A stretch of DNA of 7,830 nucleotides from the NCBI GenBank assembly GCA_905210525.1, contig CAJLXE010000067.1, forward strand, positions 1-7,830. Direction: 5' to 3'. The notes under the pieces were generated by a model, which did not search any database, was not told where the DNA came from, and was given only the letters and a program-made list of their open reading frames with translations. Position numbers and translations under genes: made by a program. Source of the stretch: an uncultured Clostridia bacterium. GTDB lineage: Bacteria; Bacillota; Clostridia; HGM11327. Position 1 is the stretch's first letter, and every line of letters starts with the position of its first letter. Positions 1 to 7,117 of the stretch are shown piece by piece.

Positions 1-1
1 T

Positions 2-73
2 CCCGAGCCGATAAACAAGGCTCTTGCGCTGTTCGATTCGCTTTTGGATGAAATGGCGGCACTTCTTGAATAA
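2..73 (+). CDS. C-terminal end of an unidentified protein (partial)
   Basis: Only the last 23 codons and a TAA stop are inside the window; the gene begins to the left. The frame is open from base 2, whereas plus frame 1 stops at 49-51 and frame 3 at 12-14. The visible residues end in a leucine- and acid-rich stretch (ALALFDSLLDEMAALLE) that would form an amphipathic helix, a plausible protein C terminus. No family can be assigned from so little sequence. It points the same way as the lipoprotein gene 64 bases downstream, with no terminator-like hairpin plus T-tract between them, so the two may be cotranscribed. That is inference. Confidence 0.5.
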   Translation, partial: PEPINKALALFDSLLDEMAALLE

Positions 74-86
74 AAACAGTAACATC

Positions 87-111
87 CGGTTGAAAATGAT
101 ATTTGAAACCG
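87..111. promoter_or_regulatory. Imperfect dyad upstream of the lipoprotein gene
   Basis: The arms are CGGTT (87-91) and AACCG (107-111), and inner arms AAAT (94-97) and ATTT (101-104) flank a 3-base centre. The two arm pairs are separated on each side by a GA step, giving tandem G-A mismatches if folded. As DNA it could be an operator; as RNA it would be a short hairpin. A TTGAAA at 90-95 inside it resembles a -35 box, but no good -10 box follows. It is not followed by a T-tract, so it is unlikely to be a terminator. Its function is unknown and chance is a real possibility. Confidence 0.25.
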
Positions 112-122
112 TAAAAATAAAG

Positions 123-128
123 AAAGGA
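123..128 (+). promoter_or_regulatory. Ribosome binding site of the lipoprotein gene
   Basis: AAAGGA lies 9 bases before the ATG at 138. The in-frame ATG at 129 abuts this motif with no spacing, and the ATG at 24 overlaps the upstream coding region, so the site decides the start in favour of 138. Confidence 0.65.
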
Positions 129-137
129 ATGATTGCC

Positions 138-593
138 ATGAAAAACTTGAAAAAAGTAATTACAGTCACAATCATAATTGCATTAATGTTCACTCTTTCG
201 GCATGCTCAAGTTACAGCAGCATAGAAAGCAGAATGAATAAAGCAGGATTTACTTCTGCCGACAGCGACAGTACAGAAACAAAAACCGTTGCCGCAGCAA
301 TAAATTCTATGGAAATTGAATGTACAGTTCATACCTTTTCCAAAAAATACAAAGGTACGCTCAGTGACATTCCGAGTTTTGCGGTAGTACTTGAGTTTTC
401 AAGCAACGAAGAAATGCAAAAGGCTCTTGAAGAAAAAATAAACAACAACACTACGCTTCAAGGCTTCCTTGAAGGCATGGAAAAAAGCAGTTACGTTAAC
501 GGCAACTGCATACTTATCCCGATCTGCATACCGACTCTCTCCACTTCGGATTCAACCATACGCAATGACATAGTGACTGCCTTCAAAGGATAA
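138..593 (+). CDS. Small secreted lipoprotein of unknown function
   Basis: This 151-residue protein begins with a lipoprotein signal peptide: lysines at 2, 5 and 6, a hydrophobic core at about 7-20, and the lipobox LSAC ending at Cys23. It should be lipidated at Cys23 by Lgt, cleaved by signal peptidase II, and anchored on the outer face of the cytoplasmic membrane. The mature part is about 129 residues. It has an early helix-like segment (about 27-38), a Ser/Thr/Asp-rich stretch (40-51), a probable beta strand near 80-88 (SFAVVLEF), a polar helix near 90-101, and a hydrophobic segment near 122-133. Three further cysteines (62, 124, 130) could form a disulfide. There is no transmembrane segment besides the signal. 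I do not recognise the family, and no catalytic motif is visible. The start at 138 is chosen from its ribosome binding site. It converges on polC, so it is not part of the core operon. The lipoprotein call is firm; any role is open. Confidence 0.8.
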   Translation: MKNLKKVITVTIIIALMFTLSACSSYSSIESRMNKAGFTSADSDSTETKTVAAAINSMEIECTVHTFSKKYKGTLSDIPSFAVVLEFSSNEEMQKALEEKINNNTTLQGFLEGMEKSSYVNGNCILIPICIPTLSTSDSTIRNDIVTAFKG

Positions 594-615
594 TCCTCAG
601 GATTTATAAACACAC

Positions 616-659
616 AAAAATGAAATGTCCCCCAAAAGTATCCGACTTTTGGGGGACAT
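616..659 (-). terminator. Rho-independent terminator of the polC operon, possibly bidirectional
   Basis: ATGTCCCCCAAAAGT (625-639) and its exact reverse complement (645-659) form a perfect 15-bp stem around the 5-base loop ATCCG. Read on the minus strand, the hairpin starts 17 bases after the polC stop and is followed by TTCATTTTTG, a T-rich tail typical of intrinsic termination. On the plus strand it begins 31 bases after the lipoprotein stop, but the following bases (CAATATTTACG) are only weakly T-rich. It therefore fits polC best and may also serve the convergent lipoprotein gene. The long, perfect arms are also what a dispersed palindromic repeat would show. Confidence 0.8.
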
Positions 660-676
660 CAATATTTACGCTTATA

Positions 677-3600
677 TCAGAAAAACTCAATCTGTGCCGA
701 TTCGGGCAATCCCACAAGCACACCGTTATTTCTCAATACCTCGATTATGCTCTTTGTAGCGCCTCCGCGTTTTTTTAGATCGTCAACAGAACTGTATTCT
801 TCATCCTGACGTCCTTTATATATTGCTTCCGCCGCCGACGCCGGAAGTCCCGGAAGTCCGCTGAGAGGTATTCTCAAGCCGCCGTCTTCAACGGTATAGT
901 GCGTTCCGCTTGATTTTTTAAGGTCAACAGGATAAAATGTATATCCTCTGCAATACATTTCATATGCCGTTTCAAGATGCGCCTGCATATTCTGATCTTT
1001 GGGCGCCGCCTCCTTACCAAGTTCCTTTACCTCAATAAAACGCTTTTTAATCGCTTCTCCGCCCTTCATTGCAAGAGTACCGTCAAAATCAGGCGCTTTT
1101 ATCGTAAAATATGTAGCATAGAACGCAAGCGGATAATGCACTTTAAAATATGCTATTCTGTACGACATCTGCGCATAAGCCGCCGCGTGAGGCTTAGGAA
1201 ACAAATAACCTATCTTCCGGCATGAATCAATAAACCATTGCGGTACATTCTTTTCATTCATAGCCTCCACCCATTCGGGTTTCATACCTCTTCCCTTACG
1301 AACGCTCTCCATTACGTCAAATGACATTTTAGGATCCAATCCCCAGTTTATAAGCTTAAACATTATCTGTTCACGTGTAGCTATAACATCGTCAAATTCA
1401 ACCGTACCGCTGTCAACAAGATCAAGTCCGTTGCCTATCCATATGCCTTCTCCGTGCGACAATCCGTTTATACTTATAAGCTCGGAAAATTTCGTAGGCT
1501 TGATTTTCATGAGTATGCCGCGCAGAAACGGAGTATTATACTCCGGAATACCGAGCGTACCTATATCCATAAAAAGTTCTCCCCTTTTAATATTGAGCGC
1601 CTCTGACGAATTGAAAAGCGACATTGTAGGCTTATCACTTGCAGGAATATCTGCAATGCTTATTCCGGCAAGATCGCAAAGCATTTTCAAAAGCGTAGGA
1701 CCGTCATGTCCGAGCAGGTCAAGCTTTACAAGTGTATCGTGAATAAAGTTAAAGTCGTAATGAGTCGTGGTAACTACCGATTCATCATTATCCGCCGGAT
1801 GCTGAAGAGCCGTAAATTCATATATGCTCCTGTCCTTGGGCACTACAACCATGCCGGCAGGATGCTGTCCGGTAGTTCTTTTTACGCCCGTACAGCCTTT
1901 TACAAGCCTGTTCATCTCTGCACTCGTTACCGTTTTATTGTGCTCCTCAAGATATTTTTTTACAATACCGTAAGCGGTTTTGTCCTGTATCATGCTTATC
2001 GTGCCGGCTTTAAACACGTTTTCCTTTCCGAAAAGTGTTTCCGTGTATCTGTGTATGCGGTTCTGATAGTCACCCGAAAAATTAAGATCTATATCAGGTA
2101 CTTTGTCGCCCTTGAACCCGAGAAATACTTCAAAAGGCATATCCAACCCGTGCTTTGACATGGGAATACCGCAATTCGGACACATTCTGTCCTCAAGATC
2201 AAATGCGCAGGCATGAAGCGGAACATCAAAATCAACGTGCTTGCACTTGTCGCACAAATAATGTGCTTCCAATGCATTTACTTCAGTAATTCCCGTAAGA
2301 TAAGCTACATATGAAGCGCCTACCGAACCACGCGAGCCTACCGTATAGCCGTCTTCATTTGACTTCGCCACAAGCTTTTTAGCAGTCAGATAAAGCACCT
2401 GATAACCGTTTGAAATAATGGAGTTGAGTTCCTTATTTATTCGTTTTTCTATCAGCTCCGGAATATGCTCACCGTATATTTCGTGTGCCTTATCCCATGT
2501 GGAATTGATTATTTCTTCTTTTGCTCCGGGCAAGTCCGGCGCAACAAGGCTGTCCGGCATAAGCTTGTATTTTTCTGCCCATGACGCTATCATGTTCGGA
2601 TATTCTATTACAGCCTTATAACAATCCTCCTGCCCAAGATAAGCAAATTCTTCAAGCATTTCATCTGTTGTCTTAAAATAAAGCGGCGCCTGATTATCAG
2701 CGTCCTCAAAGCCCTTTGCAGACATTATTATGCCTCGGAATACATCATCCTCAGGCTCCATAAAATGCACATCGCCCGTTGCAACAAACGGTTTGCCGAG
2801 TTCTTTTGCCAATGCCACAATACGTCGGTTTATATCCCGCAAATCAGACTCATCCCTTACACTGCCGTCTTCAACCAAATGCATACAGTTGCCTATCGGC
2901 TGAATTTCAAGATAATCATAATACGACGCCGTTTTTCTTATAAGTTCATGATCCGCATTATGAAGTATAAGCTCATACAGTTCACCCGCATCGCAGGCAG
3001 AGCCTATAACAAGATTGTCACGATTTTCGTCTATAAGCGTTCTCGGTATGCGCGGTCTTTTAAAATAATGATTCAGATGCGCTTCCGACACAATTTTGTT
3101 AAGATTGAACATCCCGGACTTATTTTTTGCCAGAATAACTATATGATAATTAGGAAGTCTGTTTTCAAAATGCTCCGCAAAATAACGGTTCATATCTTCA
3201 AATGTTTTTACGCCGTCATTTTTCATAACACCTAACAAATGTTCGAATATTCTTCCGCACACAAGTGCATCGTCATCCGCTCTGTGATGGGCAATCTGGT
3301 TTATTTTAAGATACTGAGCAACATGATCAAGACTGTGTTTTTTGAGATCAGGCAACATGGCTCTCGAGAGCATCAGTGTATCAATAGAACGATTGCCTAT
3401 TTTTATACCGAGGCGAGCCGCATTGTTTCTTATAAACGTCATATCAAACGACGCATTATGAGCTATAAGAACAGTGTCGCCTATAAACTCCTTAAATTGC
3501 AGAAGTGCCGTATCTATTGTGGGTTGCCCCTCAACCATTTCGTTTGTAATGCCCGTAAGCTGTGTTATATCAAACGAAATAAAGCGTTCGGGATCAACAA

Positions 3601-4939
3601 ATGTATCAAATTTGTCGATTATTTCACCGTTCTTGAATTTTACCGCTCCGATTTCTATTATAGCGTCATTTTTTTTGTCAAGTCCTGTGGTTTCTATATC
3701 AAAAGCTACAAATTCAGCATCATCAATGTTGCCCTCATGTCCTTGTATCAATCCCGTAACATCGTCTATAAGATAGCCCTCACAGCCGAATATTACCGTA
3801 AAATTATCATTTTTAGCAGCCTTTGAAAAAGCGTCCGGATTCGCCTGCAAAACTCCGTGATCTGTAATGGCTATTGCCTTATGTCCCCACGACATAGCCC
3901 TTTCCACAAGAGCCGCCGGTTCTATCATGCCGTCATATGCGCTCATAACAGTATGTGCGTGTAATTCAACTCTTTTTTCTTCGGCAGTATCCACTCTTTT
4001 TTTGCTTTCTGCCATATAAAGGGCTTTAACGTTAAAAACGGGTTCTCGCGCATAGCTGTCAAAAACATATTCTCCTCTTGCTCTTACTCGCTTACCTTCT
4101 TTTACAGCTTCCTTAACGGGAGCAAGAGTTTTGTCATCGGCAAAAAGTTTACCCTTTATGGAGTTTGTTTTATCTGTAAATTCAAATGTAACTATTGTTT
4201 TACCGGTTTTTGTGAGCCTGAAATCCACACTGAATACATCGCCTTCAACTATTATAAAATCAGGACCTTCTTCAATGGAATCCATTGATACGGTGTTTCC
4301 CGTAAATGCTTTTCCGTATACAGGCTCGTCCAACGAAAGAATTTTCTTTTCATTGTCGGCAGGCTCTTTTTTAGCAACATAATTTGTGCGCTGACTTATT
4401 ACCTTTTCGATTTCCTTATCCCTTTGCTGTCTGTGTTCCGATATAACCTGCGCAAGCGTTTTATTGTCCATTTTCAGTTCTACTCTGAAATCCCTGTTGA
4501 AATTTTCATAAAACCATTCTTTTATAAGAGATTCAACATTGTGTCTTGCCAACAGCTGTAAATCTATGGTACTCAACGCTTCCGCAAATAGCAAATCCGG
4601 TTCCCGAAAAGAAATGTTATTGAGCGCCAACTCACACGTTTTGAAGCCCTTTTCACGCCACTGAGCTTTCAGAGCTTTTATGTATGACGGCATTTCCGAT
4701 ACCGAAAACTCCTGCGGATTTTTATTTTTTAGTATAAGTCTCACCGAATCAGCTGAAATGCCTATTTTTTTTGCAAAGAGTTTTTTCAGAATTACCTCTT
4801 TTTCGGTTGTGAGATGCGCATTAACGGTGCAAAATAATTCAAGTCTTCCCGTATCCTTGAAATATTTTGCACCGTCAAGTTCAATATCATTTAAAAAATC
4901 CAATTTTTCTTCTTTGAAATACTCACCGATTACAGACAT
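677..4939 (-). CDS. polC: DNA polymerase III alpha subunit, PolC type
   Basis: PolC is the main replicative DNA polymerase of low-GC Gram-positives, with its own 3'-5' proofreading exonuclease. The protein has 1420 residues, close to the usual 1430-1450. In order it shows: an N-terminal domain (about 1-200); an OB fold (about 225-310); a PHP domain starting with H327-A-H329 and D360-H361 and resuming at D723-V-H725; a DnaQ-like exonuclease inserted in it (about 409-570) with D414/E416, H494 to D499 and the HxAxxD motif at 552-557; the GSRGSVG motif (868-874); a zinc site C896/C899/C920/C923; and the palm aspartates D949, D951 (PDIDLNFSG) and D1074 (KLDLLGHD). Further on come KRTTGQHPAG (1020-1029) in the fingers region, a helix-hairpin-helix near 1357-1375, and an extreme C-terminal sliding-clamp motif QIEFF (1416-1420). 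All catalytic residues are present. It is the last gene of the block, overlaps ispG by 10 bases and is followed by a strong hairpin. The homologue family is certain. Confidence 0.98.
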   Translation of the reverse strand: MSVIGEYFKEEKLDFLNDIELDGAKYFKDTGRLELFCTVNAHLTTEKEVILKKLFAKKIGISADSVRLILKNKNPQEFSVSEMPSYIKALKAQWREKGFKTCELALNNISFREPDLLFAEALSTIDLQLLARHNVESLIKEWFYENFNRDFRVELKMDNKTLAQVISEHRQQRDKEIEKVISQRTNYVAKKEPADNEKKILSLDEPVYGKAFTGNTVSMDSIEEGPDFIIVEGDVFSVDFRLTKTGKTIVTFEFTDKTNSIKGKLFADDKTLAPVKEAVKEGKRVRARGEYVFDSYAREPVFNVKALYMAESKKRVDTAEEKRVELHAHTVMSAYDGMIEPAALVERAMSWGHKAIAITDHGVLQANPDAFSKAAKNDNFTVIFGCEGYLIDDVTGLIQGHEGNIDDAEFVAFDIETTGLDKKNDAIIEIGAVKFKNGEIIDKFDTFVDPERFISFDITQLTGITNEMVEGQPTIDTALLQFKEFIGDTVLIAHNASFDMTFIRNNAARLGIKIGNRSIDTLMLSRAMLPDLKKHSLDHVAQYLKINQIAHHRADDDALVCGRIFEHLLGVMKNDGVKTFEDMNRYFAEHFENRLPNYHIVILAKNKSGMFNLNKIVSEAHLNHYFKRPRIPRTLIDENRDNLVIGSACDAGELYELILHNADHELIRKTASYYDYLEIQPIGNCMHLVEDGSVRDESDLRDINRRIVALAKELGKPFVATGDVHFMEPEDDVFRGIIMSAKGFEDADNQAPLYFKTTDEMLEEFAYLGQEDCYKAVIEYPNMIASWAEKYKLMPDSLVAPDLPGAKEEIINSTWDKAHEIYGEHIPELIEKRINKELNSIISNGYQVLYLTAKKLVAKSNEDGYTVGSRGSVGASYVAYLTGITEVNALEAHYLCDKCKHVDFDVPLHACAFDLEDRMCPNCGIPMSKHGLDMPFEVFLGFKGDKVPDIDLNFSGDYQNRIHRYTETLFGKENVFKAGTISMIQDKTAYGIVKKYLEEHNKTVTSAEMNRLVKGCTGVKRTTGQHPAGMVVVPKDRSIYEFTALQHPADNDESVVTTTHYDFNFIHDTLVKLDLLGHDGPTLLKMLCDLAGISIADIPASDKPTMSLFNSSEALNIKRGELFMDIGTLGIPEYNTPFLRGILMKIKPTKFSELISINGLSHGEGIWIGNGLDLVDSGTVEFDDVIATREQIMFKLINWGLDPKMSFDVMESVRKGRGMKPEWVEAMNEKNVPQWFIDSCRKIGYLFPKPHAAAYAQMSYRIAYFKVHYPLAFYATYFTIKAPDFDGTLAMKGGEAIKKRFIEVKELGKEAAPKDQNMQAHLETAYEMYCRGYTFYPVDLKKSSGTHYTVEDGGLRIPLSGLPGLPASAAEAIYKGRQDEEYSSVDDLKKRGGATKSIIEVLRNNGVLVGLPESAQIEFF

Positions 4940-6012
4940 TGTTTTTTATCGTTTCCTTTGTTTTCAAGTATTGTCATTGCTCTTTCGTAAAGAATATCCA
5001 CCGCATCAGCCGCATCTATCACACCGACTTTCTGACCGTGCTCAAAAATTACCGCTTTCCCTTTTCCGCCGGCAATTCCTACATCCGCATTTGACGCTTC
5101 TCCGGGACCGTTGACAACGCATCCCATAACCGCAACCGTCAGACTGCGTTTTTCGCCCGCAAATTTTTCACGCAAACGTGCCACCGTATCCTCAAGTGCG
5201 TATTGTGTTCTTGCGCACGTAGGACACGATATTATCTCAACTCCGCCGTGATAAAGTCCCGCCGCTCTCAGAAGCTCATATGCAGTATGTACTTCTTTTA
5301 CAGGATCAGCCGTGAGTGAAACTCTTATCGTATCTCCTATGCCTTCAAGCAGCAATGCGCCTATTCCCAACGAGCTTTTTACCGTACCCGCCAAAATATC
5401 TCCTGCTTCCGTAACCCCCAGATGAAGCGGATAATCGATTCTCTCAGACAAATATCTGTAAATCGATATCATCTCACAAACGTTAGAAGATTTTGCCGAT
5501 ACCACTATATTATCAAATCCGTTTTTCTCTAAAGCCGATACATTGGCGAGAGCACTCTCAGCGACAGCAATATAATTTTTGCCGTATTTTGCAACAAAAT
5601 CAGTATTTATAGACCCTGTATTAGCGCCTACTCTTATCGGGACGCCATGTTCCGATGCGGACTTTGCCACCAAACGTATCTTCTCGTCGGAGCCTATATT
5701 ACCGGGATTTATCCTGACCTTTGCAACTCCGGCATCTATTGCTCCGAGTGCAAGCTTATAGTCGAAATGTATATCCGCAACCACCGGCACAGGTGATTTT
5801 CTAACGATTGTTCGCAGTGGGGAAATACATTCACTGTCATAAACGGCACATCTGACTATTGCACATCCGGCATCATAGAGCTCTTTTATCTGTGCAGACG
5901 TTGCATCTGCATCTTTTGTGTCGGTATTCGTCATAGACTGAACTGCAATCGGATTATCGGCACCTATTTTTACAGTGCCTATCTTTATTTCTTTTGTCTT
6001 TCTGCGTTCCAT
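4930..6012 (-). CDS. ispG: 4-hydroxy-3-methylbut-2-en-1-yl diphosphate synthase (IspG/GcpE)
   Basis: IspG is a cytoplasmic [4Fe-4S] enzyme of the MEP isoprenoid pathway. It reductively converts 2-C-methyl-D-erythritol 2,4-cyclodiphosphate to HMBPP. The 360-residue length fits the short bacterial two-domain form. The N-terminal TIM barrel opens with a typical RRKT...IGADNPIAVQSMTNTDT segment and carries VADIHFDYKLA (78-88) and RINPGNIG (100-107). The C-terminal iron-sulfur domain has the four expected cluster ligands: C263 and C266 (SCPTCAR), C298 (MGCVVNGPGEA) and E305. The start at 6012 gives the standard N terminus; the ribosome binding site is weak (GAAAG, 7 bases before the ATG). It lies 17 bases after rseP and its stop lies inside the start of polC. 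The C-terminal tail (NKGNDKKQCL) is polar and likely disordered. With dxr upstream, this makes two MEP genes in one transcription unit. Confidence 0.97.
   Translation of the reverse strand: MERRKTKEIKIGTVKIGADNPIAVQSMTNTDTKDADATSAQIKELYDAGCAIVRCAVYDSECISPLRTIVRKSPVPVVADIHFDYKLALGAIDAGVAKVRINPGNIGSDEKIRLVAKSASEHGVPIRVGANTGSINTDFVAKYGKNYIAVAESALANVSALEKNGFDNIVVSAKSSNVCEMISIYRYLSERIDYPLHLGVTEAGDILAGTVKSSLGIGALLLEGIGDTIRVSLTADPVKEVHTAYELLRAAGLYHGGVEIISCPTCARTQYALEDTVARLREKFAGEKRSLTVAVMGCVVNGPGEASNADVGIAGGKGKAVIFEHGQKVGVIDAADAVDILYERAMTILENKGNDKKQCL
4954..4959 (-). promoter_or_regulatory. Probable, distantly spaced ribosome binding site of polC
   Basis: Read on the minus strand, AAAGGA lies inside the ispG coding end and 14 bases before the polC ATG, separated by an A-rich stretch. 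That is longer than the usual 5-9 bases and no closer match is visible. polC initiation may therefore depend on ribosomes finishing ispG, whose stop overlaps the polC start region. Confidence 0.4.
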
Positions 6013-6029
6013 ATCTTATCTTTCGAATT

Positions 6030-7091
6030 TTAGAATATATTTATAGCGTCTTTCACCGTAAGCAATACCATAAGAAGCATTAATGCCGCAAATCCCACAA
6101 GATTTATCCAGCCCTCCACTTCTTTTTTGATAGGCTTACGTCTTATTCCCTCTATAACCAGAAGCAAGCACTTACCGCCGTCCAAAGCCGGGAAAGGAAG
6201 CATATTAACAACGGCAAGATTGAGAGACAGTGCCGCAAATATGCTCACAACCGATATAAAGCTTTCGCGTGTTGCATCGCTTATAACCGTAATTACGCCA
6301 AGAGGACCGCTCATCTGGTCAAGTCCTTCTCCTTTGAAAATCATGTTGCCTATTGACGTATATATCAAAGACATCATTTGTCCCGACATTGTTGTGGCAT
6401 CTGAAATAGCTCTGCCTAAATTTGTCGGTACATATCCACGTGAAAAATAAAAGCCAACACGATATCTATTGTCTTTTTCATCATATTCGGGTGTCACGGT
6501 TACATCAACATTGTCACCGTTTCTGTTGACCGTAAATACAACAGTCTTGCCTTCATTCAATATAGCCGATATCTGCGCATTTGCGGAATTGAAATTGTCC
6601 TGTATTATATCCGTTCCGTCAATTTTAATTATTATATCGTTTTCCGCAAGTCCCGCTCTTTCTGCCGGAGAATTTTCCATAAGCTTTCCTATCTGCGGCG
6701 TCTGCGAAAGAGTTCCTATACACAAATAGAGTATTACAAGAAGCACAAAGCCGAGTACTACGTTCATAAATGCACCTGCGGCATATATAATGAAACGTTT
6801 CCATACCTTTATGTTCGGAAGTATATCAGGATCATTTTCATTTGCTTCACCCTGTTCACCGTAAGATTCACCGTCGCCTGTAAATTTTACAAATCCGCCT
6901 ATCGGAATACACCTGAGTGAAAACAATACTTTCTTGCCTTTTTTAGAATATATCTTAGGCCCCATTCCTATTGCAAACTCATCAATTTTTACATTGAATA
7001 TGCGTCCGGTAATATAATGTCCCCATTCGTGAACTACTACCATGAGAGTAAAACCAATCAAAAATGCCAATATCGTATATACAGTATTCAT
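6030..7091 (-). CDS. rseP: RIP metalloprotease RseP (site-2 protease family)
   Basis: RseP is a zinc metalloprotease that cleaves substrates within the membrane, such as anti-sigma factors (RasP in Bacillus) and leftover signal peptides. The 353-residue protein has HEXXH in its first transmembrane segment (HEWGH, H21/E22/H25). A second membrane segment follows at about 101-125. One PDZ domain (about 133-200) carries the GLAENDIIIKIDG motif. The second zinc-ligand motif, NMLPFPALDGG, contributes D304 at about 296-306, and a last membrane segment spans about 328-347. One PDZ domain and this length match the Gram-positive form; E. coli RseP has two. I chose the ATG at 7091 because AGGAAAGG sits 7 bases upstream and the hydrophobic first helix starts right after it; the longer frame from 7166 would overlap dxr. 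Its substrate cannot be read from this window, as no anti-sigma gene is nearby. Confidence 0.96.
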   Translation of the reverse strand: MNTVYTILAFLIGFTLMVVVHEWGHYITGRIFNVKIDEFAIGMGPKIYSKKGKKVLFSLRCIPIGGFVKFTGDGESYGEQGEANENDPDILPNIKVWKRFIIYAAGAFMNVVLGFVLLVILYLCIGTLSQTPQIGKLMENSPAERAGLAENDIIIKIDGTDIIQDNFNSANAQISAILNEGKTVVFTVNRNGDNVDVTVTPEYDEKDNRYRVGFYFSRGYVPTNLGRAISDATTMSGQMMSLIYTSIGNMIFKGEGLDQMSGPLGVITVISDATRESFISVVSIFAALSLNLAVVNMLPFPALDGGKCLLLVIEGIRRKPIKKEVEGWINLVGFAALMLLMVLLTVKDAINIF

Positions 7092-7098
7092 TGAAAAA

Positions 7099-7106
7099 CC
7101 TTTCCT
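7099..7106 (-). promoter_or_regulatory. Ribosome binding site of rseP
   Basis: Read on the minus strand, AGGAAAGG is followed by 7 bases and then the ATG at 7091. It lies in the 26-base gap after dxr and fixes the rseP start there rather than at the upstream in-frame ATG at 7166. Confidence 0.75.
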
Positions 7107-7117
7107 GCAACTTAATA

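Noticed and set aside
90..118. Possible sigma-70 promoter, TTGAAA at 90-95 with TAAAAA or AAAAAT near 112-118
   Set aside because: The -10 match is poor (4 of 6) and the transcript would start almost at the ribosome binding site. It is too weak to annotate as a promoter.
24..137. In-frame upstream extension of the lipoprotein gene, starting at ATG 24 or ATG 129
   Set aside because: It would put about 38 residues before a clear signal peptide and overlaps the end of the upstream gene. The ribosome binding site at 123-128 fits only the ATG at 138.
2089..2277. 62-codon minus-strand open frame inside polC
   Set aside because: It is on the same strand but in a different frame within the conserved zinc-site region of PolC. 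There is no frameshift in polC to explain it, and no sign of a separate gene.
3239..3826. 195-codon plus-strand open frame, with others at 2765-3235 and 1706-2158
   Set aside because: All lie antisense inside polC, whose reading frame is fully conserved here. Their translations are rich in basic and aromatic residues with no recognisable domain, as expected of shadow frames.
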